From an uncultured Desulfovibrio sp. (GTDB taxonomy: Bacteria; Desulfobacterota; Desulfovibrionia; Desulfovibrionales; Desulfovibrionaceae): a stretch of 64,000 nt of DNA. The position numbers were made by a program, and so were the translations under genes. The notes under the pieces were generated by a model, which worked only from the letters and a program-made list of their open reading frames with translations, ran no database searches and was not told the DNA's origin. Location of the stretch: contig NZ_CABSIF010000008.1 of NCBI RefSeq assembly GCF_902477725.1, positions 148,629-212,628 on the forward strand, written 5' to 3'. Below are positions 1 through 8,982 of this stretch, piece by piece. The first letter of the stretch is position 1, and each line of letters opens with the position of its first letter.

Positions 1-150
1 ATCGAGGCTTGCAATCTGCTTTTCAAGCTCGGCGTACTGGTGCTTGAGCTCTCGGTATTCAATAAGGCCGGTGGGCCCCCAGACCATGCGGGCAAAAAAC
101 ACCACATTAACAAGGCCCAGCACAACCAGAATAAAGGTACGCCAAAACAT
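1..150 (-). CDS. FtsB/DivIC-like septum formation protein (partial, N-terminal 50 residues)
   Basis: The minus-strand frame starts at the ATG at 150 and runs off the left edge. The visible part has a hydrophobic segment (MFWRTFILVVLGLVNVVFFA) followed by a charged, heptad-like stretch (EYRELKHQYAELEKQIASI). One N-terminal membrane anchor followed by a periplasmic coiled coil is the layout of FtsB/DivIC, which joins FtsL and FtsQ in the divisome. The start codon overlaps the stop of the upstream 84-aa gene by one base (TAATG), so translational coupling is likely, in an apparent pgsA-84aa-ftsB operon. The C-terminal part lies outside the window. Other small membrane coiled-coil proteins cannot be excluded. 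Confidence 0.7.
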   Translation of the reverse strand, partial: MFWRTFILVVLGLVNVVFFARMVWGPTGLIEYRELKHQYAELEKQIASLD

Positions 151-404
151 TACTGCAGCAGCCGTTGAGGTTGAGAACCGTTACCCGCTGAAAGACGCAG
201 TTCAGCCAAAAAAGTGGCCGTGGCCTTTTCAAGCCGCGTAACGTCTTCTTCCGCAAGGTTCATCTGGTCTACCTGATGCAGATAATCCTTGAGGGTGTTC
301 AGTTCCTGATCAAAGTGACGGCCCCAGACCCCGGCGCGCATGTCGGGCTCCAGCTCCAGAATGGTCTGGATGCAGTTTTTCAGGCGGATCTGCAACGTAC
401 TCAT
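150..404 (-). CDS. Small conserved-type protein of unknown function (84 aa)
   Basis: The 84-aa soluble protein has no signal peptide or membrane segment and looks largely helical, rich in Leu, Glu and Gln. It begins MSTLQIRLKNCIQTILELEP. A purine-rich GGGAAC lies about 6 bases before the ATG. It sits 12 bases after pgsA, and its stop overlaps the ftsB-like start, so it is embedded in a co-directional operon; this supports a real gene although I do not recognise a family. Position between a phospholipid synthase and a divisome protein suggests an envelope or division role, but that is inference from context only. Confidence 0.6.
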   Translation of the reverse strand: MSTLQIRLKNCIQTILELEPDMRAGVWGRHFDQELNTLKDYLHQVDQMNLAEEDVTRLEKATATFLAELRLSAGNGSQPQRLLQ

Positions 405-416
405 GCGTTGTTCCCG

Positions 417-965
417 TTAGCCTGCCTGTTTACGCGTGTTGCGGTAAAAATCATAGCAATAGTTGGCCCCTGAAACCACGGCCAGCACCAGCGCTATATA
501 GAGCAGCACAAGGCCAAGCAACCGCAGATCCATGCCCCACAATGGATAATGCAGGGCAAGAGGCACAATGGCAAAAATCTGGAGCACAGTCTTGGCCTTA
601 CCGAACTTGTCGGCGGCAAGCACGATGCCCTCGTCAATGGCAATGGCGCGCAGGCCTGTGACCACAAGCTCGCGGCATACAATAATGATAACCACCCAGG
701 CGGGCGCCCAGTCCAGCTTCACAAACATGATCAGCACCGAGCAAATCAGCACTTTGTCGGCCAGCGGGTCCAAAAACTTGCCCATGCTGGTGACCATATT
801 GGAGCGGCGGGCAATATAACCGTCTGCCCAGTCGGTAAGGGAGGCAAAAATAAAGGCCAGAGTAGCCAAAATGCAGGTCATCGGGCCTTCAAAATAGAGC
901 AGCAAAACAACCAGAGGGGTCATTAAAATGCGTAACAGTGTAATTTTATTAGCAAGATTAAGCAT
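417..965 (-). CDS. pgsA: CDP-diacylglycerol--glycerol-3-phosphate 3-phosphatidyltransferase
   Basis: This 182-aa integral membrane enzyme makes phosphatidylglycerophosphate from CDP-diacylglycerol and glycerol-3-phosphate, the committed step to phosphatidylglycerol and cardiolipin. The CDP-alcohol phosphotransferase signature is visible at about residues 45-71: the DG..AR core (ADGYIARR), then G and two spaced Asp (GKFLDPLADK). Several hydrophobic segments flank it. The length matches bacterial PgsA (about 180-190 aa). It is the first gene of the minus-strand run with the 84-aa gene and the ftsB-like gene. Start MLNLANKITLLRILMTP is typical for the family. Confidence 0.93.
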   Translation of the reverse strand: MLNLANKITLLRILMTPLVVLLLYFEGPMTCILATLAFIFASLTDWADGYIARRSNMVTSMGKFLDPLADKVLICSVLIMFVKLDWAPAWVVIIIVCRELVVTGLRAIAIDEGIVLAADKFGKAKTVLQIFAIVPLALHYPLWGMDLRLLGLVLLYIALVLAVVSGANYCYDFYRNTRKQAG

Positions 966-1111
966 TCTTCCTCTCAGGCGCTCCGTGCGAATTTTTTAAA
1001 GCGTTACCACAAAAGAACACGGGAGAAAAGGAGAAAAAAGCTCCCCCGGCGACCGTGCACCAGCCGCCAGGGAAGCCTGCATTCTATCGGGGCAAACCTG
1101 CAGGGGCGCAA

Positions 1112-2026
1112 CTAGCTGCGCGAACCGGCAAGGGCTTCCAAGCTACCGTCGGCGGCAGCGGCAATTGAATCTGCCAGGCTAAGAAAGGCTTCCTTGGCTG
1201 CGCTTTCCGCTTCAAGGTACACCACAGGAATACCTTTGTCAGCCGCAACCACAGTTGTGGGATCCAGCGGCACAGCGCCGAGGAACTTGAGCCCGTAGCG
1301 TTTGGCCAGATCTTCGCCGCCGCCCTTCTTGAACAGGTCGATTTCCTGATGGCAGTGCGGGCACACGAGGCCGCTCATGTTTTCCACCACGCCAAGCACG
1401 TTGGAGTTGGTGTACTGCAAAAAGTTGATGGCCTTGCGCACGTCTGCCAGCGAAATTTCCTGCGGGGTGGTCACAACCACGCACAGGGCATCGGGAATGG
1501 ACTGCATGACGGTCATGTGCTCATCGCCCGTTCCTGGAGGGGAGTCAATGAGCAGAAAATCAAGGTCACCCCACTTCACGTCCGCAATAAACTGCCGGAT
1601 AGCCGAAGTTTTTTTGGGGCCGCGCCACAGAATGGCCTGATCCTTGTCTTGCAGGAACGTATCCATTGAAATGACGGAAAGATTTTCGTCATAGGCGGCA
1701 GGAATCATCAGCTGGGTGGCTTCGTCAATCTCGACAGTGCTGGTAAGGCCGAGCAGGTTGGGCACGCTCGGGCCGTGCATGTCCACATCAAGAATGCCGA
1801 CTTTGAACCCGCGCCGCGCCAGCGCCGCTGCGGTGTTGACGGTCACGGAGCTTTTGCCCACCCCGCCCTTGCCGCTCATGACAAATATCTTGTGGCGTAT
1901 ATGGCCCAAGCGGTCAGCGATTACGCGGTCCTGCTTGGCCATAGGGTCATTACACTCTCCATTGCCGCCATTGCTCTTTGCACTGGAGCAAGAGGATGCA
2001 GAAGAACAGGATGAACAGGATCCCAT
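1112..2026 (-). CDS. Mrp/NBP35-family ATP-binding Fe-S cluster carrier
   Basis: This 304-aa P-loop ATPase of the Mrp/ApbC/Nbp35 family is expected to hold and transfer Fe-S clusters in the cytoplasm. A deviant Walker A (SGKGGVGKSS) follows the N-terminal tail, then the DVDMHGPS switch and the DSPPGTGDEH motif. Near the C-terminal third is a CPHC pair, the usual bridging cluster ligands of the dimer. The first 25 residues are strikingly Cys/Ser-rich, with Cys at 4, 7, 13 and 25, which resembles an extra N-terminal cluster site but is not the canonical Nbp35 spacing. It reads toward pgsA with a gap of about 145 bases. Confidence 0.9.
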   Translation of the reverse strand: MGSCSSCSSASSCSSAKSNGGNGECNDPMAKQDRVIADRLGHIRHKIFVMSGKGGVGKSSVTVNTAAALARRGFKVGILDVDMHGPSVPNLLGLTSTVEIDEATQLMIPAAYDENLSVISMDTFLQDKDQAILWRGPKKTSAIRQFIADVKWGDLDFLLIDSPPGTGDEHMTVMQSIPDALCVVVTTPQEISLADVRKAINFLQYTNSNVLGVVENMSGLVCPHCHQEIDLFKKGGGEDLAKRYGLKFLGAVPLDPTTVVAADKGIPVVYLEAESAAKEAFLSLADSIAAAADGSLEALAGSRS

Positions 2027-2067
2027 GACATCTCCTTCAATTGTAGCGGACGCTTACGACGGCGTAT

Positions 2068-2763
2068 CTACCAGCCGTGATCGCCCACCAGATCTACAAA
2101 AACTACCGGCCCCAGGTCTTCGGAGCTAACGCGCCCCTGCTCTTTGCGCACGCGCACAAGGCGCTGCGTACGGGGCTTTGACCCTACTGGGATAAGCATG
2201 ATGCCGCCCTCGTCAAGCTGATCAACAAGAGGACGCGGCACTTCCGGCCCGCCGGCAGTAACGATGATACGGTCAAATGGCGCGGCTTCAGGCATGCCAA
2301 GCGTGCCGTCACGCCGCTGCATGTGGATACCCCTAAGTCCCAGTTGCCGCAAGAGCCCTGAAGTAATTTGATACAGCTCGCGCATGCGCTCAACGGTAAA
2401 GACCGTGCAGCCAATGGTGGCAAGCACTGCGGCCTGATAGCCGGAGCCGGTGCCAACCTCAAGCACGCGCATCCCCCGCTGCACTTCAAGCAGCTGGGTC
2501 ATCAAGGCAACAATATAGGGCTGAGAAATGGTCTGCCCGTAGCCAATGGGCAAGGGAGTGTCTTCGTAGGCCTGGGAGCGCAGCGCTTCCTGCACAAAAA
2601 GATGGCGCGGCACAGCAAACATGGCCCCCAGCACCGCCGGATCGCTGATTCCGCGCGCTTCAAGCTGCTCGCGCACCATCCTGCGCCGCAGACGTTTTGG
2701 GTCCACGGACGGAGAAGGCTCGCGGGGCGTACCCCCAGCCGCAGAATATTTGCTGTACTGCAT
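2068..2763 (-). CDS. pcm: Protein-L-isoaspartate O-methyltransferase
   Basis: This SAM-dependent methyltransferase repairs isoaspartyl residues in aged proteins. The family core starts near RMVREQLEARGI, and the SAM-binding motif VLEVGTGSGYQ and the substrate segment LPIGYGQTISQPYIVA are present. I place the start at the ATG at 2763 (MQYSKY, 231 aa). The frame stays open to 2868, but that extension has no family similarity that I can see. A family-like alternative starts even later, near MVREQ. It is divergent from the M23 peptidase gene, with about 150 bases between their starts, and lies 41 bases from the start of the Mrp gene on the same strand. Confidence 0.9.
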   Translation of the reverse strand: MQYSKYSAAGGTPREPSPSVDPKRLRRRMVREQLEARGISDPAVLGAMFAVPRHLFVQEALRSQAYEDTPLPIGYGQTISQPYIVALMTQLLEVQRGMRVLEVGTGSGYQAAVLATIGCTVFTVERMRELYQITSGLLRQLGLRGIHMQRRDGTLGMPEAAPFDRIIVTAGGPEVPRPLVDQLDEGGIMLIPVGSKPRTQRLVRVRKEQGRVSSEDLGPVVFVDLVGDHGW

Positions 2764-2910
2764 ACTGCGGAAGTGAAAACAGATTTTTCCTGCCAAGTCA
2801 ATGCGCCATCGGGGATGGCTTGCAGAGATATCAAGACAAGTTCCAGACTTTCCCTTGAAACTTGCCATTCTTTATGCAACCCTTCGGGAAGCGAGAATGA
2901 GGAGTCGGCA

Positions 2911-4239
2911 ATGCGTAAAAGAAGTTTGTTTTCATCGGTACTAGGTATTATAGTGGTCGCCATTCTGGTTTTAGGCGGCTATACTTTTTTTAAAGATCTT
3001 GAAGGCCCTACTGTTGATATTACACCAAATACAGGCAGGGTTTCAGCCGCAAGCGTCCTCAAGGTCCGTATGAAGGATCCGTCAGGCATCCGCTCCATTA
3101 CAGTTGGCGTGCGAAAGAACAACGTCCTCAATGTCATCTACAGCAAGCACTTTGACCAGTATATTCCTGAACGCGAAGTGGATGTCCCCATGAAGGATGC
3201 CAACCTGCGTGAAGGTGCTTTTGAGCTTGAAATCCGCGCCACGGACGGGTCACTTGCCGGTTTTGGTCAGGGCAATACGCGCACCGTCCAGTTGCCTATG
3301 CGCTTTGATACGCAGCCGCCGCGCATTTCCGTCAAAACTCTGCCCCCCAACGTGCGCAGGGGCGGCACCGCCGTGGTGCGTTATACTGTTGATAAAGAAG
3401 TGAGCAATAGTGGCGTGCTTGTTGCTGGCTACTTTGTGCCCGGCTACATGCAAAAAGACGGCAGCTATATCTGCTTTTTCCCTTTCCCGTACACAATGAC
3501 CGCCAGAGACTACAAGAACAGCGTTGAGATCACGGCCACAGACCTTGCGGGCAACGTCACCAAAAGCCACCTCACGGTCATGTCCTTTGAAAGAACGTTC
3601 AAGAGCGACAGCATTGAAGTGACGGACAACTTTCTGATGGCGGTTGAGAGCAAGCTGCGCGACTTGGCCCCCGATGCCACAAACCCGCTGGAGTGCTACC
3701 TGTATATCAACAATCAGGTGCGCGCCGCCAATGTGCAGACCCTGCGCGAAATTGGACGGGACACTGCCGCGGCCATGCTGTGGAGCGGCGTTTTTGAGCG
3801 TTTGCCGCGCTCTGCCCCGCGTGCCGGATTTGGCGACCACCGTTTCTTCAACTATCAGGGCAAGCCCGTGGGCGAATCCTATCACCTGGGATTTGACCTT
3901 GCTTCGGTGCGCAATGCCGAGGTACCCGCCGCCAACAGCGGCCGCGTGGTCTTCTGCGGCAATCTTGGCATCTACGGCAACCTCATTGTCATTGACCACG
4001 GCCTGGGCCTCATGTCCATTTACTCCCACCTCAACGATCAGCTGGTTAAAGTGAGCGATGTGGTGCAGCGAGGCCAGATCATTGGCCATACAGGCAGCAC
4101 AGGCCTTGCCTTTGGCGATCACCTGCACTTTGGCATCCTGGTGGGCGGCGTGGAAGTGACCCCTCTTGAGTGGCTTGACCCCAAGTGGATCAAGGACAAC
4201 GTCACAGGTCGCATTGATGCTTCCATGACGCAACAGTAG
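2911..4239 (+). CDS. M23-family metallopeptidase, membrane-anchored (LytM-type)
   Basis: This 442-aa predicted periplasmic peptidoglycan endopeptidase is anchored by one N-terminal membrane segment (residues about 9-28). A long beta-rich region follows (about 30-270). The M23 domain is in the C-terminal 150 residues, with the zinc-site pattern HLGFD, the YSHL element and HLHFG. The start at 2911 is chosen because GAGGAG lies about 6 bases upstream; the frame is open far upstream, but that stretch is antisense to pcm. Proteins of this shape cleave stem-peptide crosslinks or activate amidases; which applies here is unknown. A long hairpin follows at 4295-4363. Confidence 0.88.
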   Translation: MRKRSLFSSVLGIIVVAILVLGGYTFFKDLEGPTVDITPNTGRVSAASVLKVRMKDPSGIRSITVGVRKNNVLNVIYSKHFDQYIPEREVDVPMKDANLREGAFELEIRATDGSLAGFGQGNTRTVQLPMRFDTQPPRISVKTLPPNVRRGGTAVVRYTVDKEVSNSGVLVAGYFVPGYMQKDGSYICFFPFPYTMTARDYKNSVEITATDLAGNVTKSHLTVMSFERTFKSDSIEVTDNFLMAVESKLRDLAPDATNPLECYLYINNQVRAANVQTLREIGRDTAAAMLWSGVFERLPRSAPRAGFGDHRFFNYQGKPVGESYHLGFDLASVRNAEVPAANSGRVVFCGNLGIYGNLIVIDHGLGLMSIYSHLNDQLVKVSDVVQRGQIIGHTGSTGLAFGDHLHFGILVGGVEVTPLEWLDPKWIKDNVTGRIDASMTQQ

Positions 4240-4294
4240 TTGCCGCAGCAAAGTATAGTTTAGCGTTTCAATATCCCTTTTTACTCCCGCTGAT

Positions 4295-4363
4295 AAAATT
4301 ACGGCCTGTAGATTTTGAACCGTTCCAAGAGTGGATGGTTTAAAATCAGCAGGCCGTAATTTT
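4295..4363 (+). terminator. Long imperfect hairpin after the M23 gene, likely terminator
   Basis: An outer stem pairs 4295-4308 with 4350-4363 (AAATTACGGCCTG against CAGGCCGTAATTT). An inner stem pairs GATTTTGAACC with GGTTTAAAATC with one mismatch. The right arm runs into T-rich sequence. It is unusually long for a simple terminator. Confidence 0.7.
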
Positions 4364-4502
4364 TTTATGCAAAGGGGCTTGAATTCTTTTCACGTTCAAG
4401 TGTAGCCTGAATTTATGAAAGAAAGTAAATAAGTTCTACTTCAGCTTTCCTGAAGACATCAGGCCCAAATCACATAAACCTGTTTCATGTGAGGACTTGT
4501 TC

Positions 4503-7500
4503 GTGTCTCCACCACTATTTTATCTCGGTCTTGATATTGGTTCCACCACAGTAAAACTGGCGCTGCTGAACGGCGACGGATCTGTTGCCGAAACCCGCTA
4601 CAGCCGTCACGGCACGGCAGTTCGCGCCACCATGGCAGCCCTGCTTACCGAAGTCTCCCGGCTCTACCCCTTAGCCACCGTGCGCTGCGCCATGACAGGC
4701 TCCGGCGCTCTTGATCTCAGCAATCAGCTCTCCATCCCCTTTGTTCAGGAGCTGTTGGCAACAGCCCGCGCCATTTCCTATGCTGCGCCGGATACTTCCG
4801 TGGCTGTGGAACTGGGCGGCGAAGACGCCAAGCTGCTCTATCTGGGGCAGGATGTGGAACTGCGCATGAACGAATCGTGCGCGGGCGGCACCGGGGCCTT
4901 CATCGACCAGATGGCCCGTCTGCTCAGCACGGATGCGGGCGGCCTCAATGATCTGGCGGCAAGGCATTCCACGCTCTACCCCATCGCCTCGCGCTGCGGC
5001 GTGTTCGCCAAAACGGATATTGTGCCCCTGCTCAACGGCGGCGTACCGCGTGAAGATATCGCGGCCTCCATCTTTCAGGCGGTGGTGGAGCAAACCATCG
5101 GCGGGCTGGCCTGCGGCAGGCCCATTACCGGCAAGGTTGCCTTTTTGGGCGGGCCGTTGCACTTTCTGCCCGAACTCAAAAATCTGTTCATCCAGAATCT
5201 TGATCTTGCGGAGGCGCACATTGCGCACCTGCCCCATGCCCAGTGCACAGCCGCCATTGGCGCTGCGCGTTGCGCCATGTCGCTTGAAGAACACGAAACA
5301 GATGCCAAACCGCTCGATCTGGCCGATCTTGCCCGGAGCACCAGCAGCCTTTCGCACGCGCCCAAGGTCGCCGCAGAAAAAATTCTCCCTGCCATGTTTG
5401 CCGACAGCGCGGAATACGCGCGCTTCTGCCAGCGCCACGCAACAGCCAATGTGCTGCCCTCCGCAGATATCCGGCAGGCCCGGGGACCACTGTTCCTGGG
5501 GCTGGATCTCGGTTCAACCACGGTCAAGGCCGTGCTGGTAGACAACAAACAGCGCATTCTTGATTCCTGCTACGCTTCCAACGGCGGCAATCCGTTACAG
5601 ACCCTGCTGCCCCCGCTGGCAGACATGCTTGAACGCATCCCTGACGGCGCATGGCTTGCCGCATCCGGGGCCACGGGCTACGGAGCGCATCTGGCAGAAT
5701 CCGCCCTTGGCGTGGATACCGTGCTGGTGGAAACCCTGGCACATTTCAAGGCGGCCACGCGCCTTGTGCCAGAAGTCAGCTATGTCATAGACATAGGCGG
5801 CCAGGACATGAAATGCCTCAAGGTGGATAACGGCGTTATCAGCGACGTGAGCCTCAACGAGGCCTGTTCCGCTGGCTGCGGGGCTTTTCTTGAGAGCTTT
5901 GCCAAAGGCCTTGGCCTGAGCATGCAGGAGTTTGTGGATATTTCCCTGTACGCCGCGCATCCGGCTGATCTTGGCTCGCGCTGCACGGTTTTTATGAATT
6001 CGCGCGTCACGCAGGCCCAGAAAGACGGCTTGCAGATCGCCGACATTGCGGCGGGGCTTTGCTATTCTGTTGTGCGCAATGCGCTGGACAAGGTGCTGCG
6101 CATCAAAAATGTGGCAGAGCTGGGCGAACATGTGGTTGTGCAGGGCGGATCTTTCCTCAACGACGCCCTGCTCTGCGCCATGGAGCGCACTTTGGGGCGG
6201 CATGTGCACCGCCCTGCGGCTTCCGGCCTCATGGGAGCTTACGGGGCAGCCCTTGAATCTCTGGAAAAGGCGGAATGCGTCAGCGTCCGCTCTTCCATCA
6301 CTGCCCCGCTTATCCGTGGTTTGGCCATGCGTACGCGCAGCTTTCGCTGCCGCGACTGCGGCAACAACTGCCTGCTCACAGAAACGCGCTTTTCGCACGG
6401 TTCGCGTCACATCGCGGGCAACAGGTGCGACAGGTTCAGTGAGGCGCACCGTGGCGCAACCGTCACGGCTCCCAACCTTGTAGCCTGGAAAAACCAGCGC
6501 CTGTTCCGCTACGAACCGCTGCCCCTTGAATCCGCGCCGCGCGGCAGGCTGGGCATCCCCAGAGTTCTGAACGTCTACGCGCACTATCCTTTCTGGTTCA
6601 CCCTCTTTACTTCGCTGGGATTCCGGGTTGAAGTGTCGCCGCCTACCAGCCGCGCCCTGTTTGCGGCGGGCCTGTCGTCCGTGCCCTCCCAAAGCGTATG
6701 CTACCCAGCCAAGCTGGCGCATGGTCATGTGCTGGCCCTGATTGAAAGCGGCATCAAGAGCATTTTCTTCCCCTGCATACCGCGCGAGGCGCAGGAATTT
6801 GCCGAAATGTGCGATTCCTTCTCCTGCCCGGTGGCCTGCGGCTATCCGCAGGTGGTGCGCGAGAATCTGCCGGAACTCAAGGATGCCGGGGCCGTCATGC
6901 ACTCGCCCTTTGTAAACCTCACGCACACGGCCTCGCTGGTGCGCAACCTCTGCCGCGAATTCAACCTGCCAAGGGGTGAAGTACGCTCCGCAGTGCGGGC
7001 GGCGCGGCACGAGCAGGCGCACTATCTGCGTGAACTGCGCGCCGAGGCGGAACACATCTATGCCGAAATCCTGCGCAACAAGGGCGTTCTGGTGGTTCTG
7101 GCCGGCCGCCCCTACCATGCGGACCCGCAGGTGCACCACGGTCTGCCCGACTTCATCGCCTCGCTGGGCGCTGCGGTCATCAGCGAGGACGCCATGCCCC
7201 GCAGCTGGACAGGCCACCGAATGTCCTTTCCCCTGCGGGCGCGCAATCAATGGACATACGCCGCCCGTCTCTACCGGGCGGGATTGTGGGCCTGCGAGGC
7301 AGACCACGGCACCGCGCGGGTGGAACTCGTGCAACTGACTTCCTTTGGCTGCGGCATAGACGCCATCACTGCCGACCAGATGCGGGAGCTCATGCGCGCC
7401 CATGGCAAGCTGTACACCCTCATCAAGATGGACGAGGGCAATGCCCTGGCCTCTGCGCGTATTCGTATCCGCTCGCTGCTGGCAGTGAGCCGCACCAGGG

Positions 7501-8849
7501 CTGGAGACAGCACAGCAACCGCAGTTTCCCACGCGCCGCCGGTGTTCAACAAACGTGATGCGGCCACGCATACCATTCTTGTACCGCAAATGGCCCCGCT
7601 GCATTTTCCGCTCATGACCCAGGCCATCGCGGGCAGCGGACACACCATCCAGTTGCTGCCCACGGTGAACGCAGAAGCCGTGAGTCTGGGGCAGGCTTAT
7701 GTAAACAACGATGCCTGCTACCCGGCCATCGTGGCTATTGGGCAGCTATTACAGGCTCTGCGCGATGGCGGGCTTGATCCACGCCGCACGGCCCTGCTGC
7801 TTTCGCAGACATGCGGCCCCTGCCGGGCCAGCAATTATCCGGCTCTGCTGCGCAGGGCGCTTATGGAATACGGCTACGACCCGGTGCCCGTGCTCACGCT
7901 CAATGCCTCGGGGTCAGAGAGCCAGCCAGGCCTGCGGCCTGACCGCGCCCTGCTCTGGCGCATGCTGCTTGGCATGCTTGCCGGCGACATGCTGCAAAGG
8001 CTTTCATTATTTACAGGCACCTACGAATGCCATGCAGGGCAAACCGAAGACAGGGTGCAGCACTGGCTGCAAACTCTGATTCCTGTGGTGCGCAAGGGGG
8101 ATGAAACCGCTCTGCGGCAACTGCTGCCCCGCCTCGTGCAGGATTTTGCCTCCATCCGCACAGCACTGTCCCCCAAGCCACGGGTGGCTGTTGTGGGCGA
8201 AATCCTGCTGACCTATCATGCAGACGCCAACAATCACATTGTTGAGCAGATCAGGCAGGAAGGCGGCGAACCCCTCTTGCCGGACTTTGCCAACTTCATG
8301 CTCTACTGCCTGCGCGATGCCGTGTACGACTGGCGTTATCAGGGCGGCAGCGCCTGGGCTGCGCTGGGCAATGGACTTGTGATGCGCCGCATTGAAGGTG
8401 TGCGCCGCTACATGCGCGGCGCGCTCAACACCTCGCACCTGAGCGCCCACGTCATGCCTGTGGCGCATATTGACGATCTGGCCCGGCTGGGCGAAAGCGT
8501 CATGTCCCTTGGCAACAGCGCTGGCGAGGGCTGGCTGCTGCCTGCAGAAATGCTGGAGTTTCTCGAACACGGCACAAACAACATACTCTGCCTGCAACCC
8601 TTTGGCTGCCTGCCGAACCACGTGGTGGGGCGCGGCGCGTTCAAGGCCGTTCGCCGTCAGCGCTCCGAGGCCAACATCATGGCGCTTGATTACGACCCCG
8701 GCAGCAGCGAGGCCAATCAGCTCAACCGCATACGGCTTTTCATGGCTATCGCCAGAGAGAAGGAAAAGGACAGGGAAGAAGCCGCCCGGCATGCCCGGCA
8801 CACCTATGCGGGCACAATGGGAAGCGACAGAGCATACTGGCAGCAATAA
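4503..8849 (+). CDS. Tandem BcrAD/BadFG-type acyl-CoA dehydratase activase, giant form with DUF2229-type region
   Basis: This 1448-aa protein has two ASKHA ATPase domains of the 2-hydroxyacyl-CoA dehydratase activator type: residues about 7-265 (phosphate loop GLDIGSTTVK, then NESCAGGTGAF) and about 330-600 (GLDLGSTTVK, then NEACSAGCGAF). The Cys in those last motifs are the likely ligands of the bridging 4Fe-4S cluster. A Cys-rich patch near 615-650 (CRDCGNNC, then GNRC) starts a long DUF2229/HgdB-like half that contains CYPAK and QTCGPCR. In this family ATP hydrolysis drives low-potential electron transfer; the partner is unknown and no dehydratase gene is nearby. I prefer GTG 4503 over TTG 4497 because GTGAGGA ends 7 bases before it. 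A terminator follows, so it is probably monocistronic. Confidence 0.85.
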   Translation: MSPPLFYLGLDIGSTTVKLALLNGDGSVAETRYSRHGTAVRATMAALLTEVSRLYPLATVRCAMTGSGALDLSNQLSIPFVQELLATARAISYAAPDTSVAVELGGEDAKLLYLGQDVELRMNESCAGGTGAFIDQMARLLSTDAGGLNDLAARHSTLYPIASRCGVFAKTDIVPLLNGGVPREDIAASIFQAVVEQTIGGLACGRPITGKVAFLGGPLHFLPELKNLFIQNLDLAEAHIAHLPHAQCTAAIGAARCAMSLEEHETDAKPLDLADLARSTSSLSHAPKVAAEKILPAMFADSAEYARFCQRHATANVLPSADIRQARGPLFLGLDLGSTTVKAVLVDNKQRILDSCYASNGGNPLQTLLPPLADMLERIPDGAWLAASGATGYGAHLAESALGVDTVLVETLAHFKAATRLVPEVSYVIDIGGQDMKCLKVDNGVISDVSLNEACSAGCGAFLESFAKGLGLSMQEFVDISLYAAHPADLGSRCTVFMNSRVTQAQKDGLQIADIAAGLCYSVVRNALDKVLRIKNVAELGEHVVVQGGSFLNDALLCAMERTLGRHVHRPAASGLMGAYGAALESLEKAECVSVRSSITAPLIRGLAMRTRSFRCRDCGNNCLLTETRFSHGSRHIAGNRCDRFSEAHRGATVTAPNLVAWKNQRLFRYEPLPLESAPRGRLGIPRVLNVYAHYPFWFTLFTSLGFRVEVSPPTSRALFAAGLSSVPSQSVCYPAKLAHGHVLALIESGIKSIFFPCIPREAQEFAEMCDSFSCPVACGYPQVVRENLPELKDAGAVMHSPFVNLTHTASLVRNLCREFNLPRGEVRSAVRAARHEQAHYLRELRAEAEHIYAEILRNKGVLVVLAGRPYHADPQVHHGLPDFIASLGAAVISEDAMPRSWTGHRMSFPLRARNQWTYAARLYRAGLWACEADHGTARVELVQLTSFGCGIDAITADQMRELMRAHGKLYTLIKMDEGNALASARIRIRSLLAVSRTRAGDSTATAVSHAPPVFNKRDAATHTILVPQMAPLHFPLMTQAIAGSGHTIQLLPTVNAEAVSLGQAYVNNDACYPAIVAIGQLLQALRDGGLDPRRTALLLSQTCGPCRASNYPALLRRALMEYGYDPVPVLTLNASGSESQPGLRPDRALLWRMLLGMLAGDMLQRLSLFTGTYECHAGQTEDRVQHWLQTLIPVVRKGDETALRQLLPRLVQDFASIRTALSPKPRVAVVGEILLTYHADANNHIVEQIRQEGGEPLLPDFANFMLYCLRDAVYDWRYQGGSAWAALGNGLVMRRIEGVRRYMRGALNTSHLSAHVMPVAHIDDLARLGESVMSLGNSAGEGWLLPAEMLEFLEHGTNNILCLQPFGCLPNHVVGRGAFKAVRRQRSEANIMALDYDPGSSEANQLNRIRLFMAIAREKEKDREEAARHARHTYAGTMGSDRAYWQQ

Positions 8850-8860
8850 ACCGCAAAAAA

Positions 8861-8896
8861 ACCGCCCGCTGGAATCATCCCGGCGGGCGGTTTTAT
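8861..8896 (+). terminator. Intrinsic terminator after the activase gene
   Basis: ACCGCCCGCTGG at 8861-8872 pairs with CCGGCGGGCGGT at 8880-8891 (one G-U pair), followed by TTTTAT. It lies 11 bases after the stop codon. Confidence 0.85.
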
Positions 8897-8982
8897 ATTA
8901 TCTGCACAAAATCACATCATGCCCAGCAAATTATCTGAAGCATAAGGGAACAAAATGCCTGTTCCAGCTACGCTGAAAAAGG

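Noticed and set aside
2368..2910. N-terminal extension of the M23 peptidase frame
   Set aside because: The extension is antisense to pcm; a good ribosome site and a membrane anchor start at 2911.
5595..7643. 682-codon open frame on the minus strand
   Set aside because: It lies entirely antisense to the activase gene; long antisense frames are expected in GC-rich DNA and the translation shows no domain.
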